From Brachypterus glaber (lineage: Eukaryota; Arthropoda; Insecta; Coleoptera; Kateretidae), in contig OY294049.1 in the NCBI GenBank assembly GCA_958510825.1, forward strand, positions 38,840,774-38,904,773: a stretch of 64,000 nucleotides of DNA, in the 5' to 3' direction. This document shows positions 49,118 to 60,340 of the stretch, in pieces. Position 1 is the stretch's first letter; each line of letters starts with the position of its first letter. The notes under the pieces were generated by a model. That model was not told the origin of the DNA, made no database searches, and saw only the letters and a list, made by a program, of their open reading frames with translations. The position numbers and the translations under genes are program-made.

Positions 49118-49141
49118 ACACTCCCACTTCCACCCAACCAA
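47114..49141 (-). CDS. Non-LTR retrotransposon reverse transcriptase (ORF2 remainder)
   Basis: The 675-codon frame encodes a Jockey/CR1-group reverse transcriptase, which copies the element's RNA at a nicked target. Motifs in order: STPGPDNISVKVIKHC, NYRPITLIN, SQFGFQKDIST, FLDLAKAFDTVD with catalytic Asp308, MGVPQGTVLGPILFLIYIN, and SYADDTVIF with YADD at 395-398. A C-terminal region with Leu-rich and FAPKFYNFLPREI segments follows. The first eight codons (MVGWKWEC) come from the flanking family P element, so this is not a natural start. The frame has no stop codons or shifts, which suggests a recent insertion. It lacks the endonuclease, so it is probably not autonomous. Confidence 0.92.
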   Translation of the reverse strand: MVGWKWECSQVTKSKNRKLKPWISQGLINSKRHRDFLKKQLNKNETVEKTAEYKRYRNTLNTLIKTIKNNYYKSKISDANNDFKKIWRSINEVTNNDKKLNKPPIKLKNEQNIILKENKHVANCFNTFFTNIGKKMASKIKKTVPVTIHKSNKNSLFLNPVTEAELIPIINQLKSNSTPGPDNISVKVIKHCYIHLLVPLAHVINVCFENSNTPKQFKESVTIPLFKSGDKKNPTNYRPITLINNFAKIYEHCLKSRLTSFLSKHKILSKSQFGFQKDISTEDANMELLKHIFYTKNKRKKCLAIFLDLAKAFDTVDIGILLTRMEAIGIRGAALNIFSTYLKERYQIVKIEDELSDPLPVSMGVPQGTVLGPILFLIYINFLGNLNISGKLISYADDTVIFLEDESWTGVFLKAELAMQKVFEWMNQSLLSLNIQKTKFMCFSPTIVDQPSLDKLKIHSDDCKKFQTCSCQSIYKVESIKYLGVEIDQHLKWDKHINNIVKKLRILVYKFYQLRDILNKNNLIIVYNSLVESLLRYCIVAWGGCYQNSIDPLEKAQNSIVKIMLRKGRLYSTELLYKECGLQSIRNIYVFQCVIWMHKNKNFGAQVYDTRQANSQYLPFFKTSFTQRNVFYFAPKFYNFLPREITQILHYKKFRKDAKNYITANLHTFLRVILQ

Positions 49142-49464
49142 ACAAATTCTGTATTTGTTCTTTGTTGAACAAATACAATATTTACTTGGCCAGACGAAAA
49201 CTGTAACAATATTTTTTTTATTAAAGAAATTACTGGCGCCATCTAAATTTCAGTAGAATTATCTTATTCTACAGATTCACATTAGCTATGTTCGTTCGTG
49301 CCGCTTAGTGCTACACTTTCCGGCCAACTAAATAAATACTGTATTTGTTGTATGAAAAACAAATACAGTATTTATTTGGTTGGCTGGAAAGTGTAGCACA
49401 AATGAGATAGAGATAGGGTAGACGTCTTTTGTTTCATAATTCTAGTTGTAGAGATCTCCATTGC

Positions 49465-52060
49465 ACCCTTTTTTTACAGTGTATGGTGAAAATCGTTAAA
49501 ACATTTATCGTTAGGACTTATAAATAAAATATTTCATTTAAATTTATAATATGCAATTTAAAATAATGGCCTATGCACCATACGGGCCCCCTTGTTACAT
49601 TCAATCAGCTGTTCTATTTACATGACATTAAATATAAAACATACAATTAGTTTGTAAAATATTAATTGCCCGATGCTCATAAATTTTAAATTATTTTTTC
49701 GCTGCAATTTACAATAAATTAGTTCATATTTCATTTATAAACTAACTGGAATAAATATTTAATAGACTACACTGCAAAAAAAAGACCGAATGATGCTTTT
49801 GATATAAACTCGGTGCAGAATTGAACTGAGTAAAAACGTGGATCCAGGCAGCTATGATTAGTGGTTTTAGAATGAGTTTTAGGTTATTTTTATTACGCAT
49901 TTCGCTTTTGATAATTTTACGTCTTACAAATAATTAAAAAATGTTTCTAAAAAGTAAAAGCTTGTTTAAAATTATGTATAATAAAAGTAGGGTTTTTTTT
50001 TTGTTTATAATCTGCTATTAAAACAAAATTTTAAATTACCTAAGCATGTGAAACCCAAAACTATATATTTTAAATAAAATTATTATTTTAGCTTGCCGAA
50101 AAAACATCATCCACTTCATTAACTATGAAACTTTAAAATATATATATGATATGGCACTAAAACTAACTTTTTTGTTTAAAATACGCAAATAAGGAATGTG
50201 TAATTACAAATCAGACGCTTCTTGACAAGTGTCAAATATCCACTTCCTCTTCTTCTTCTTTTAAATTGGCGTCGTAAATCATTGGTCACAGTTCGGTCCG
50301 TTACAGGCTAGCCGATAAACGGCAAGCCAGAAATGGGCTAATAATTGTTAATGCTGATTATCGTACGATGGTTTGCTGGGTTTCTTGTTAATTCTAACAA
50401 TTTATTCTTGCTTTTCAAAATTTATTTGGACTTTCTTTAAATTTAAAAAAATATCCTATGTATTTTTAAGCTAAGACTAAAAATTTTAGTCTCTACTAAA
50501 ATTTAGACTAAAATTTAAGTCACTTGGAGATATCATCAATGAGCGATTCCAACTGACCAATTTCTTTAACATATTTCTGGACCACCTTGTATTATATAGA
50601 AATGTATAATCTTTTTGTGTGATCCACAATGAAATTTTAGTGTTTTGCTTTCAATAGAAACCGAACCGCGTATCGATCAGCCATTATTTTTGCATGAACC
50701 CCCATAGGGGCTTAATAATTAAGTCATTTATAAAAAAGTAATAAGATCTTCGTCGAACTGACGGCATACTATATTTCACTGAACAAAAACGTATAATTTA
50801 TGAATATTTTTAATAAATTACAGGGAGTTAGAATAATAAGCGGAATTCGGGCGTGGCACGGGGGGAAATAACGGAAAATTTACCCCCTTCATGTTCACGA
50901 CTATCCTCCTAGTATCAGATGTTAAAAACTTTGACATTTCTGACCCTAATAATAAATAATATTGTTTTTTCACCACCAGCCCAAAACCACATCTTTATTA
51001 CTGTTCTTTTCATTGGTAGAAATATTATTTCTCTACCTATGACGTCAGATGTTCTAAAAATAATGAAATTGTACCATGGTTAATAATGAATTTTTTTTCA
51101 GCTGCACGGAAAGAAATTAGTGGGCTCTGCGCTATACATTATAAGATATTTGGTAACAGTGGCAAATTATAGTGATTTAAGCTATAGATTATAAGGGACA
51201 CAATAACTAATAATGTTAAAAATAAATTGGAAACGATTATATATATTACAGACACGATTATATTTATTACAGGCACTATTATAAATTTACAGAAATTTTA
51301 TTATATTATAAAAATTATTAGCACGGACAATAATTAAATCTATTTAAGCTATAAATGCCATACTATTTTTTATATTTTATTATTCACTAAACAATTAAAG
51401 TATTTCATATAAATTTTTACACTGACTGCCATAATTGTAAGAGAAAGCCTTGTATTTATATAATAAGCGATTATAATTTGCTTGGTATGTGTGTTATAGC
51501 GCTCCTAGCTATAATTTTTTTTTTTGCGTGTGTTTTGGCATCTGACGTTTCACTTAATTATAATTATTAATAATTAATAATTATTAAATCACATTGCTAT
51601 TTACAAGTGTCTTTAGGCACCAAATTTATTTATTGCATGATAAATTAAAAAATGTTAACTAAATTAGTACACAAAAAACACTTCGAAAAGTGAAAACCAT
51701 TGGTCCATCATATTTAACCATAGATTATACAACCCATATATTACCGTAAGGATCATATATTACTAGAGGTACAACCCCCATTAAGGCAATAGATTCTCCC
51801 CCCCCCCCAGTTTTCGCCTCCCCCTTATTTCTGGGGGAGTACCAGAATCATCACTTTGCATTTCACTTTCCATTTTTATATATTTTATTACACTTAACAC
51901 GGAAACACTTTTTAACTTAATAATTTTAGCAGATCATAAGAAAATTTCTGCCAGAAATGTCAAGTAATTCATTTGTTTTTTTAATGGCCGCGAACGGCCA
52001 GTGTGATATTTGAAATTTATAAGCTTTTTCATTAAATTTTAGTAAAATAAATAAATAAAT
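49465..52060. other. No gene recognised
   Basis: Strongly AT-rich DNA. Short inverted words occur near 50,470-50,520 (GACTAAAATTTTAGTC-like). No exon or full transposon was recognised. Confidence 0.45.
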
Positions 52061-52075
52061 AGCTAATTAATTGTA

Positions 52076-52255
52076 CTGGTAGTGAAAAAAATACTATATT
52101 TTCCACGTGAGTGAAGATTTCACATTTTAGACCGCGTCTTGCGGGCTTCGCGCTAGCGCGCTCATCCCGCAATTTGACGCAGGTCAAAAATGTTAAACTT
52201 CTCTCACTTGGTAAATAATATACTATTTTCCACTACTAGCTTTAGAACATACCAT
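52076..52255. repeat. Hairpin element with CpG-rich loop
   Basis: GTAGTGAAAAAAATACTATA, then CCACGTGAGTGAAGATTTCA, face AACTTCTCTCACTTGG and TACTATTTTCCACTAC. The loop contains GGGCTTCGCGCTAGCGCGCTC. No ORF is present. Confidence 0.65.
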
Positions 52256-52737
52256 TATTTATCATGTTTTCGGACTGTGAACTCAATTTTCTTCACCTAT
52301 AGCAATAATAATTTTTTCTCTCCTAGTAGGAGTAAATTTTATAAACAATTGATATCTGCCACTTGATTTTCCTTGAACTGCAATGACATGTCATTGCTTA
52401 TAATTTTTAATGGACAAAATGCAACAATATTTTGCCATTGGATAAAAAATGATCAAGGAAAATATTATAAATGAATTAATTATAACAGAATATAAATATA
52501 ATAATAATAAATATTATTCAGTAAATAAACAGCTTACCGAAGTTTTCACACATTTTAAAAATCAAAATGCCACCCACTAGTGCACTAGAACTGTCAACTT
52601 TCAGTGAAAAAATCAATTTATTCATTTGTTTTCAGAAATGGCGATTTCAAAGGCTACTTGTTTTTGCGCGGTTAATTAAGATCCAGCATACTTAAATTAT
52701 TACTGATATAAAAATGTTAAATAATAAGAATAAATGC

Positions 52738-52890
52738 GCTAGTAGTGAAAAAAATAAACCACGGAAGAGAAGACTATTATAGCCTCGTACTCTTAAATCC
52801 CTCGCTGCTGTGCAGCTCGGGATATAATACGCTCCGCTATAAAAAATGTCTTCTCTACCTTGGTATATAATTACTATTTTTTTAACCCAT
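52738..52890. repeat. Hairpin element with CpG-rich loop, related shoulders
   Basis: TAGTAGTGAAAAAAATAAAC and CCACGGAAGAGAAGAC face GTCTTCTCTACCTTGG and TACTATTTTTTTAA. The loop carries CTCGCTGCTGTGCAGCTCGG. Outer words match the element at 52,076, while inner arms differ. Confidence 0.65.
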
Positions 52891-53696
52891 CAAATTGTTA
52901 AAATTCTAAATATGAGAAATATTTTTTTTCCACAGTTCAAAACTAAACTGCTGTCTCGCTTGGCTTCTTAGAACCGCAGCTAGACTGAATGACCCTAGTT
53001 TTGACTAGGGTCACTTCATTATAGCGGCGGTTCCGGTAACTTTGCGATCCCCAGAAAGGCCACTAGAAGGAAGGACCACTGAATAGGCAATACGTGATTT
53101 AAAAGTATAAAAGTCCTGATTTCTAACATTAGTAGCCTAATTTTAGGGCATAACGTTAGAATAACGTTTATCTAACATTTGGTAACACCCTAACTTTAGA
53201 CAAACGTTATTGTAACGTTAGACCCTAACGTTAGGCATCTAACATTTAAATCACATTCATCTAACGCTAGGTCAAGTTGTTCTAACGTTATTTTCCACCA
53301 GGGTCGCAGTGGTACAAAAAAAGGCACTACTGCGCGTACCAATGCGGTAGCAGGGGTAGTAGTGGTTTTATTTTCACCCTGTATAGTTAATCTACAATGG
53401 TATGTAGGAATTGACCTGCTATTAACACCCAGGTTCGTAATTAGTGTAAAAGTTAAAGGGCGATGTGTTCGCACCGAGCGTCGGCAATTGAACAGGGTTT
53501 ACTATGTCAGTCTATCCCCTTTAAGCCACCCCTACACTGTCTGCTCTAATCGGTTACAGGCGTTCCCTCGTTCTGTTTAGTGTGACACAGTGGCGTGGTA
53601 TGAAAGGGGCAAAAAGGTCAAATAAAAAACACGCAAAACAGTGTTTTTAGACGACCATGTTCATTTGGTACTCATTTATGGGTCATTATCAAATAT

Positions 53697-53755
53697 GGGA
53701 ACGTTCAAGTATTACATAACGCAAATTTTGATCATTTTGGACCCCCACCCCCCTG
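53697..53755 (+). mobile_element. MITE family H1, left-end fragment
   Basis: GGGAACGTTCAAGTATTACA to ACCCCCCTGTT matches the first 59 bp of the family; the rest is missing. Confidence 0.7.
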
Positions 53756-53759
53756 TTAA

Positions 53760-54070
53760 AAAAAATTAAAATAAAAACAAGCCATTAAATTTTTTTTTAA
53801 TTTGAATATTTTAGTAGTTTTTTATTTAATTGTTTTAAACCTAAAAATATACAAAAGAAAACAAATCTGAATTTTTTCCACAAATTTCTATTTTTTTACC
53901 TGACGCGTCCGGGCATGGAGATAATACCTTATTATCATTTGATACCCCATATTTGTACGATGTTTTCAAAAATTTAAAAATACAGCCCTAAAGAATATTG
54001 AGTTTAAGATATTGTTTATGCAATGTGCCACTAAAATTTAATTTTTTACGCAACTTCGCAAACATTTTCG
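53760..54070. other. No gene recognised
   Basis: AT-rich DNA without a clear feature. The stretch before it (53,130-53,300) is rich in TAACGTTA-like words. Confidence 0.35.
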
Positions 54071-54077
54071 AAAAAAT

Positions 54078-54342
54078 GTATTCAAACAACGAACTAACAA
54101 CTCTTCTCTCTAGAATACGCATACCGTTAATATAAAGTATCGCCAACATCCGGTTTGTTTGTAAACAAATAGTAGGTATATTCAAGCCTGAACAATAAAA
54201 ATTACCAGTAACTGTTAATGTTGTCTCTGTTAGAACAAAACTGTGCGAGTAAGACAGACAAATGTTTTTGTCTGTTTTTACAAACGAAATCTATTCTAGA
54301 GAGAAGAGTTATTAGTTCGTTGTATTCAAATCATTTAGAGGA
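54078..54342. repeat. Inverted repeat with ~40-bp arms
   Basis: CAACGAACTAACAACTCTTC followed by TCTCTAGAATA faces TATTCTAGAGAGAAGAG and TTATTAGTTCGTTG. The arms enclose about 180 bp. Confidence 0.7.
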
Positions 54343-54778
54343 CACTATAAGGTTTATAAATATTCAACTTTCGATGCTTGATGATTTTTTTCCGTTTTTT
54401 TTTTTTATTTGTATGTTGTACCTGTGTGTGACGCCTCTGCTAAACTCCACAGTTGACGGTATCGTCCGGGCTGGCGGTATTTATGTTCTCCCGTTCCTTA
54501 TTCCGAACCGGGCAGCGCGTTTCCTTCCTTTGATGTTCTGCCCGGGATGATCGGGTTAAAGACATTGGCCAAGGTTATAATCCAAAATTCCCTTATACAA
54601 ATTCTCTTTATTATTATTTCTACTATTTATCTAATTCCTCTATTTTGAATTTTCATACTTCACTTTCTATTTTTATTCAAACGTAAATAAATACCGATAG
54701 GATTTTTTTCCCAGAGGAACAAATCGTAAACATAACCTAACTTTTTTTAATCGTTGGTTTTCATTGGTTATTTTGCAG

Positions 54779-54866
54779 ATTTGGTGTTGGATCAAAGAAC
54801 TTTTACCTCAAGAAGGAACATGATGAAATCTACCGTATGCTTTGTTTGAAGCTTGAACCAACTACG
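54779..54866 (+). other. Exon-like fragment of unknown protein
   Basis: A good acceptor (TTGGTTATTTTGCAG) is followed by 88 bp in one open phase encoding FGVGSKNFYLKKEHDEIY and RMLCLKLEPTT, then GTGAGG as possible donor. I do not recognise the protein and found no neighbouring exons. About 24 bp of it recur inverted near 56,250, so it may instead be part of a repeat. Confidence 0.3.
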
Positions 54867-54994
54867 GTGAGGAGCTGGTGGGGAGTGACTATTGTTTACA
54901 CTTAGTACGCGTAAAGAGAGAGAAAGAATGTGTAAACTCACAGTCTAATGTCGTAAAATGACTGACAGTGGTACAGTGTTGCAGATTGGAAACA

Positions 54995-55731
54995 TACAGG
55001 GTGATCCATAACTGGCATGCCAAAATTTAAGAGATGATTCTAGATCCAAAAATATAAAAAAAGTTCCTATAAAGGTTGGTCCGGAAATGAGCCCTAAGGG
55101 ATCTAGGGCACTTTAAAATTGTAATAAAAATAAGGTTTTTAATTAATAACTCGGGTACCGTTTAAGCTAGAGCGGCGAGCTTTTGCATGTATACTAGTAT
55201 TAATAAGGGCAATAAGTTTATGTTAATTTATTTTTTTAATATATCCAGAGTCGTGCCCAGACGGACAAAATATATGAGGCTTAAAACATTTTTGCCCCAA
55301 ACTTTTCTATGTGTATGTTTTTTGGATTTGTTGTAAAAAATATAGATTTCTAGAGTAAAAATACATATAAAATATCATATAGTGTAACACTGTAGGAGCA
55401 ACCGTTATCAAAAAAAAATGCAATTAAGAGGAAGTAACATTTTGTGCCACCAAAAACGTTACTTTTTAAAAGGCTATTACTCCTTTAATATTAAATTTAG
55501 GTGTTTTGGTGTATAATACTTTTTTGCTCAGTTTTAAATGAAGAATCACCCTGCAGCATTAAAATTTTATTGGTGCTTTTTTTTGTTACCCATTCAATAC
55601 GTCATCTTCGAAGGGCCGTAGCTCCCTTAGGGCTCATTTCCGGACCAACCTTTATAGAAACTTTTTTTCATATTTTTGGATGTAGAATCACCTCTTAAAT
55701 TTCGGTACGCGAGTTCTGGAACAGGCTGTAT
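54995..55731. mobile_element. Foldback family A, copy 4
   Basis: TACAGGGTGATCC..AAGGTTGGTCCGGAAATG on the left is inverted at 55,620-55,731 (CATTTCCGGACCAACCTT..GCTGTA). It is the most complete copy besides 664-1,597. It has no transposase. Confidence 0.75.
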
Positions 55732-55734
55732 ACT

Positions 55735-56855
55735 TTGGATATTTTATTGTAAATTTTAAGAAACATTAGTTCTGTATGAGTTTTATATTAACTAGTAGTT
55801 TAATTTTAATAAATTTAAATATACTATATTATTAAACATAATTATAGTATATAGTATTTAGCAAAAGCCTCTTGGCTGGATAACATTTACCATTTTGTGA
55901 GAGTATGGTAACCGAAGATCATTTTATCAAAATTACTTTTTAATTTATGGTCAAAATTAATGGAGAGCCCCTACCACAAGCCAAAAGCTTATTTGGGGCT
56001 CTCCATGACTCTGTATAAATAAATAATAATAAACAAATAAAATAAAATAAACACAATAAAGTTTTTTACATTTTTAATTTAAGTATAATGATTTGAATTC
56101 ATGATAAGGTGGAAACTACGCAACATCGCTACTAGGTAGCCTGAAAGTCGACTAGCGACATGTACATTTTACACCACAAAGCTGTATCGCGTTTCTGTTA
56201 GTAAATAACAAACAAAAAGATGACACCTTCATAAACATTGGTCTGAAATTACTTCTTGAGGTAAAAGTTCTTTGAAACGTAGCCATACACATCTTTTTTT
56301 GGTTTATTATTACTCGCTATTCGCGAACAAAAATAATGTTATTTAAAATATTATAATTGTCAAAACATCTGTTTAATTTTTTTATTTCCATAAAATAATA
56401 TTAATTAAACAAGGCTCTAAAATTTAATGTTCTAGCGGTTAGAATCTAGCCTATTACTATTCCACATAATAAGTACAACTTCCTACTTGAAGGCAAATAA
56501 CGTAAATAATTAGTTAATATTGCAGGTGGCTTAGGGTTTACAAGACAGGTGGTAATGGACTGGATCGTCCATCCATAAAACAACATTTTAAACCAGGGAC
56601 TAAAAGAAAACAAGCCCCAAAGACATAGGCGCCGACTTCGGAGGGGCGGCGGGTCATGGCCCCCTTGGACTCATAACAGGGAGGTCCGGTCTCCCTTACA
56701 AATACTGTCTATACTTTAAAATATCATTAAAGCTTCACAATATATGTTTTTTTCATTTAATAAAAATTTTTGACATGTATTGCTTTCCCATTTTGGGATT
56801 CGGGATTGTTTTTGGTGGGCGGCAATGGGGAAAAATATATTTTTTTTAGCAAAAA
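55735..56855. other. No gene recognised
   Basis: AT-rich DNA. The stretch 56,618-56,690 has GGCGCCGACTTCGGAGGGGC, resembling a hAT terminus without a partner. Confidence 0.4.
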
Positions 56856-56859
56856 TTTG

Positions 56860-57310
56860 AAAATTGCTATATAGGGGTTTTTGAGGTTGCTGAAATTGAA
56901 TCTGATAATAAAATTCCACCCCCGAGGGGTAGAGGGGTAAATATTTTTAAATATTTTCTTCAAAATTGGTATATAGGGGTTTTTGAGGTCGACGAATATG
57001 AATCTGATAATAAATTTTTTATAATTTCACCCCCTGAGGGGTGACGGGTAGTTTTTGTGAAAACAGTTATATTGAGGTTTTTGAGGTTGCTGAAAGTGAA
57101 TCTGATAATAAAAAAACTAAATTCACCCCCTAAAGGGCGGGGGGTAGTTTTCGTGAAAATTGGTATATTGGGCTTTTTGAGGTTGCTGAAAGTGAATCTG
57201 ATAATAAAAAAATTCTAACTCCACCACGTAAGGGGCGGGGGGTAGTTTTCGTGAAAATTGGAATATTTTTAAGGTTGCTGAAAGGTGAATCTGATAATAA
57301 AAAATCCATA
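56860..57310 (+). repeat. Tandem repeat, five units of about 93-102 bp
   Basis: The words TTTTTGAGGTTGCTGAAAGT and GAATCTGATAATAAA recur at about 56,898, 57,000, 57,098, 57,194 and 57,287. Between them lie GGGGTAGTTTTCGTGAAAAT and ACCCCCT..GGGG. Confidence 0.9.
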
Positions 57311-57349
57311 CACGCTCGGAGGTGAAAAATGGAAAAGCTCTTCTACTGG

Positions 57350-57600
57350 GCAGTGTATTTTTTTACTTAAAAAAAAATTCGTGACGAAGTAGTCGTGCGA
57401 CTGCTCCCGGAGCGGTCAAGCGACCGGCGACCAAACTAACGCCGACCGGTAGTTAGTAGTAACGACTCGGCAGCAGCTAGGAAAACAGGAACATTTAAAA
57501 TGCATTGGAAATGTCTTAACGACTCGGTCGCGGCTACCCGGTCGCAGTCGTCAGCGACTGCGACTTTTGGAGGAAACCGTATCTTAAGTAAAAAATAACA
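57350..57600. mobile_element. Short TIR element with CG-rich interior
   Basis: GTATTTTTTTACTTAA on the left is inverted at TTAAGTAAAAAATAAC on the right. The interior is unusually rich in CGACTCGG, CGGTCG and AGCGACC words compared with the flanks. No ORF is present. Confidence 0.55.
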
Positions 57601-57604
57601 TACT

Positions 57605-58480
57605 AAAATTGTGGTTTGGACTTTTTATAAGTGAGTGCCCGTTTAAGGTTTAAAAGAAGTGCAGATATTTAAAAATCATTCTGTATAAGATGTGTGCCAA
57701 TGTATAATAATAAAAATGCAAATTAAATATATACGGTTATAAAAAAAACTCGTTCTGAATTAAAAACGAACCTTATTATACTTGAAATAAACCTGAAAAA
57801 ATATATATAACCTATGTAAATCTGAATGAATGCGTAGTCTGAACCTGAAAAGATTTACCATTTCTATACGATTAGATAATACATCTTTAGAATGACTAAA
57901 AAACTGGTCACCTCATTAAAAAGTCTAAAAAGAGGGGTATATGTATGTAAAGTAGCTGTTAATACATATTTTTCTAAAAGGCAATGGTCAAAGGAATAAT
58001 ATTCAATACTAAGGGATTCTGACTAGCAAAGAATCTATTCTTTATTTCTTATTAAACAATTTTTATTTAGAAAAATACCGTCAACAGGGGTGAATTCGTA
58101 CGGATTTTGGACAAAAGGTCGTCGTACCTTTCCAAAAAAATAGGGTTCCTGAATTTTCTGAAAAGCCGTCAAAAATGAAATGCAAAATAGTTTCTCTAAT
58201 AAAATTTAATGAATTTTTATTTGACCTTGTGTCAGAAGTCATCTATACCGTCCGAAGTCGCCTCTGTTGACGGTAATTCTTATTATTGAATAAGCAAATA
58301 AATTTTATTCTTTACTATAGGTACCCTGTGTATAAATAACTATTAAACATAGGCATAAAATAATGTCATATTTATTGGTTGAAGTCAGAGACATTATTGT
58401 TAGAGTCAAATTCACAGCTACTTGGACAAACGTCATGACAAAATAACACCTAAATGCCGCTGTATTTTGCATTGCACTCA
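57605..58480. other. No gene recognised
   Basis: AT-rich DNA. GTCAACAGGGGTGAATTCG near 58,080 faces CGCCTCTGTTGACGGTA near 58,260, a possible small inverted-repeat element. Confidence 0.35.
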
Positions 58481-58483
58481 TTT

Positions 58484-59245
58484 TAACAAAGTAAAGGATG
58501 ATGTCAGGAAACGGCGATTTTTGGCCTCGCTGCGGAACTTTTCTGACTCTTATAAAATCTTTGTTTGGGTCTTTAAAAGACAGAAAATAACCATAATTTT
58601 TCCCAGAAGTGAAGCGAACATTGATAAAATGCACAGTGAACTTGGAAAACCAAAAGTAGGTCAAAAATGTGAATTTTTGCATACGACTATAGTTAAAAAT
58701 CAAATCCTGCGTCACTAGGGTGGTCATTTTTTTGTTGTTTTTGTCCGATTTTGATAAAATTTGGAATGCAGGTTTCTTGTGAGGACTTATGTGTGGATCC
58801 ATACCCATAAGTTCAAAATTCAAAATGGCGTAGGAAATATAGTTAAAAATCAAATCCTGCGTCACTAGGGTGGTCATTTTTTTGTTGTTTTTGTCCGATT
58901 TTGATAAAATTTGGAATGCAGGTTTCTTGTTGGGACTTATGATTGGATCCATACCCATAAGTTCAAAATTCAAAATGGCGTAGGAAATATGACAAGAGAA
59001 GTTTATTAAAAAAACCGAGGTGCCAAAACACCCGGGGCAACCTGCATTCCAAATTTTATCAAAATCGGACAAAAACAACAAAAAAATTACCACCCTAGTG
59101 ATGCAGGATTTGATTTCTGGGAAAAATTATGGTTATTTTTTGTCTTCTAAGGACCCAAGCAATGATTTTATAAGGGTCAGAAAAGTTCAGAAGCCAGGCC
59201 AAAAATCACCGTTTCCTGACATCATCCTTTGCTTTTGTGTATCCG
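58484..59245. repeat. Large inverted repeat with internal 150-bp tandem duplication
   Basis: The segment 58,484-58,620 (AAAGGATGATGTCAGGAAAC) is inverted at 59,100-59,240. The central block AGTTAAAAATCAAATCCTGC starts at 58,691 and again at 58,841, and its partner AAATTTTATCAAAATCGGAC lies at 59,050. The minus-strand 262-codon frame across it has an internal repeat only because of this structure. Confidence 0.85.
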
Positions 59246-59249
59246 TAAT

Positions 59250-60340
59250 AGCACGGTAAAGTGAATGATAGTATCATATGCAAAACTCGACGCTATTTAC
59301 TTATTATTTTCTGAAGATGTCAGTCCGAACAACTGTAGATTTGACTCAAAAAGCAAAGCCCGTCATTTAAACTAGTAATGTTCAGTATTCAATTACACAT
59401 ATGGTATAAAATCTCTGTTTTTTTTAAACATTATAATATATCAAATATGAGTGTTATCTTTTATCATTTATGGTGAAAGAGACATACGGCCGAGTGTTTC
59501 CTAAAATTTTAAACATCCATTTTTACGCTACGCATTCTATATTTTCTCGGTTGTTATCTACATGATATATTTTAATTGTGCTACATATAAATGTCACCGT
59601 CTACATGAATATAAATGTGCTTTTCCTGGATCCTGTGAACATTAAAAGTAGAACCTACGTCCAGTTTTATGTATTATTTCTTCCCTTAATTGAGGGCCTC
59701 AATGTAAAAATAAATAAGGATATACAGGTTCGGCAAGTATTCACAAAGAAAAATTATTACTTAAAACAAGTACGTATTATGCAGAGCAAATGGCTCCAAA
59801 GTTTGTATATCCGCAAGCAACTCAAGTATAGTATAGTACTGGCGTCAGAGATATAGTAGAATGTCTACTACACTTAAACCAAATGTTTTCATTCATTAAA
59901 GGGATCTCGACAAAACTAAGAAGGAGGAGGAGTAGTGTGACAAAACCTGGTTTTTAGATTGTCTCTAGGGCCCTTGTCAAACAAAATGTCCCATACTAAC
60001 CAATAAAAAATAATAAATTTAAATTATGCATCTGGCATGCTTATCATTTCTAAATCAGTGAAGAATAATGCATATTGATGTGAAAACTACATGAATTACT
60101 TTTAAAAACATGTTCATGTTTGGTAATTACGTAGATTTTGACTATATAATTTTATCTGCACGAATGTGATTACTCTACTAAACTTGCCATACCCAATTTA
60201 TATCATGAGTTCTTTTAAAATCCATATGTAGGGTTATTTTTAAAAATGATTCACCGACTTAACGAAAGCTTTCGGTACGGTAAATCAGAAAAAAAAAACA
60301 TAAACAAAAGCTTTTGTCTTTAGAGTCTCTCTATTAGCCA
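59250..60340. other. No gene recognised
   Basis: AT-rich DNA with only short frames lacking family signatures. Confidence 0.4.

Larger units (their letters stand above)
46611..49463 (+). mobile_element. Palindrome-bearing family P, copy split by a LINE
   Basis: The left part (46,611-46,679) ends GAAGACATACAT and the right part (49,118-49,463) resumes at ACACTCCCACTTCC, exactly continuous in uninterrupted copies such as 61,901-62,317. Both hairpins are retained in the right part. Confidence 0.88.

Noticed and set aside
58305..59093. 262-codon minus-strand frame with repeated segments
   Set aside because: It is read across an inverted/direct repeat structure; the repetition in the peptide mirrors the DNA repeats and no domain is visible.
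59300..59345. Possible second hammerhead (CTGAAGA..GAAC on plus strand)
   Set aside because: The GAAA box is missing and stems I and II do not pair.
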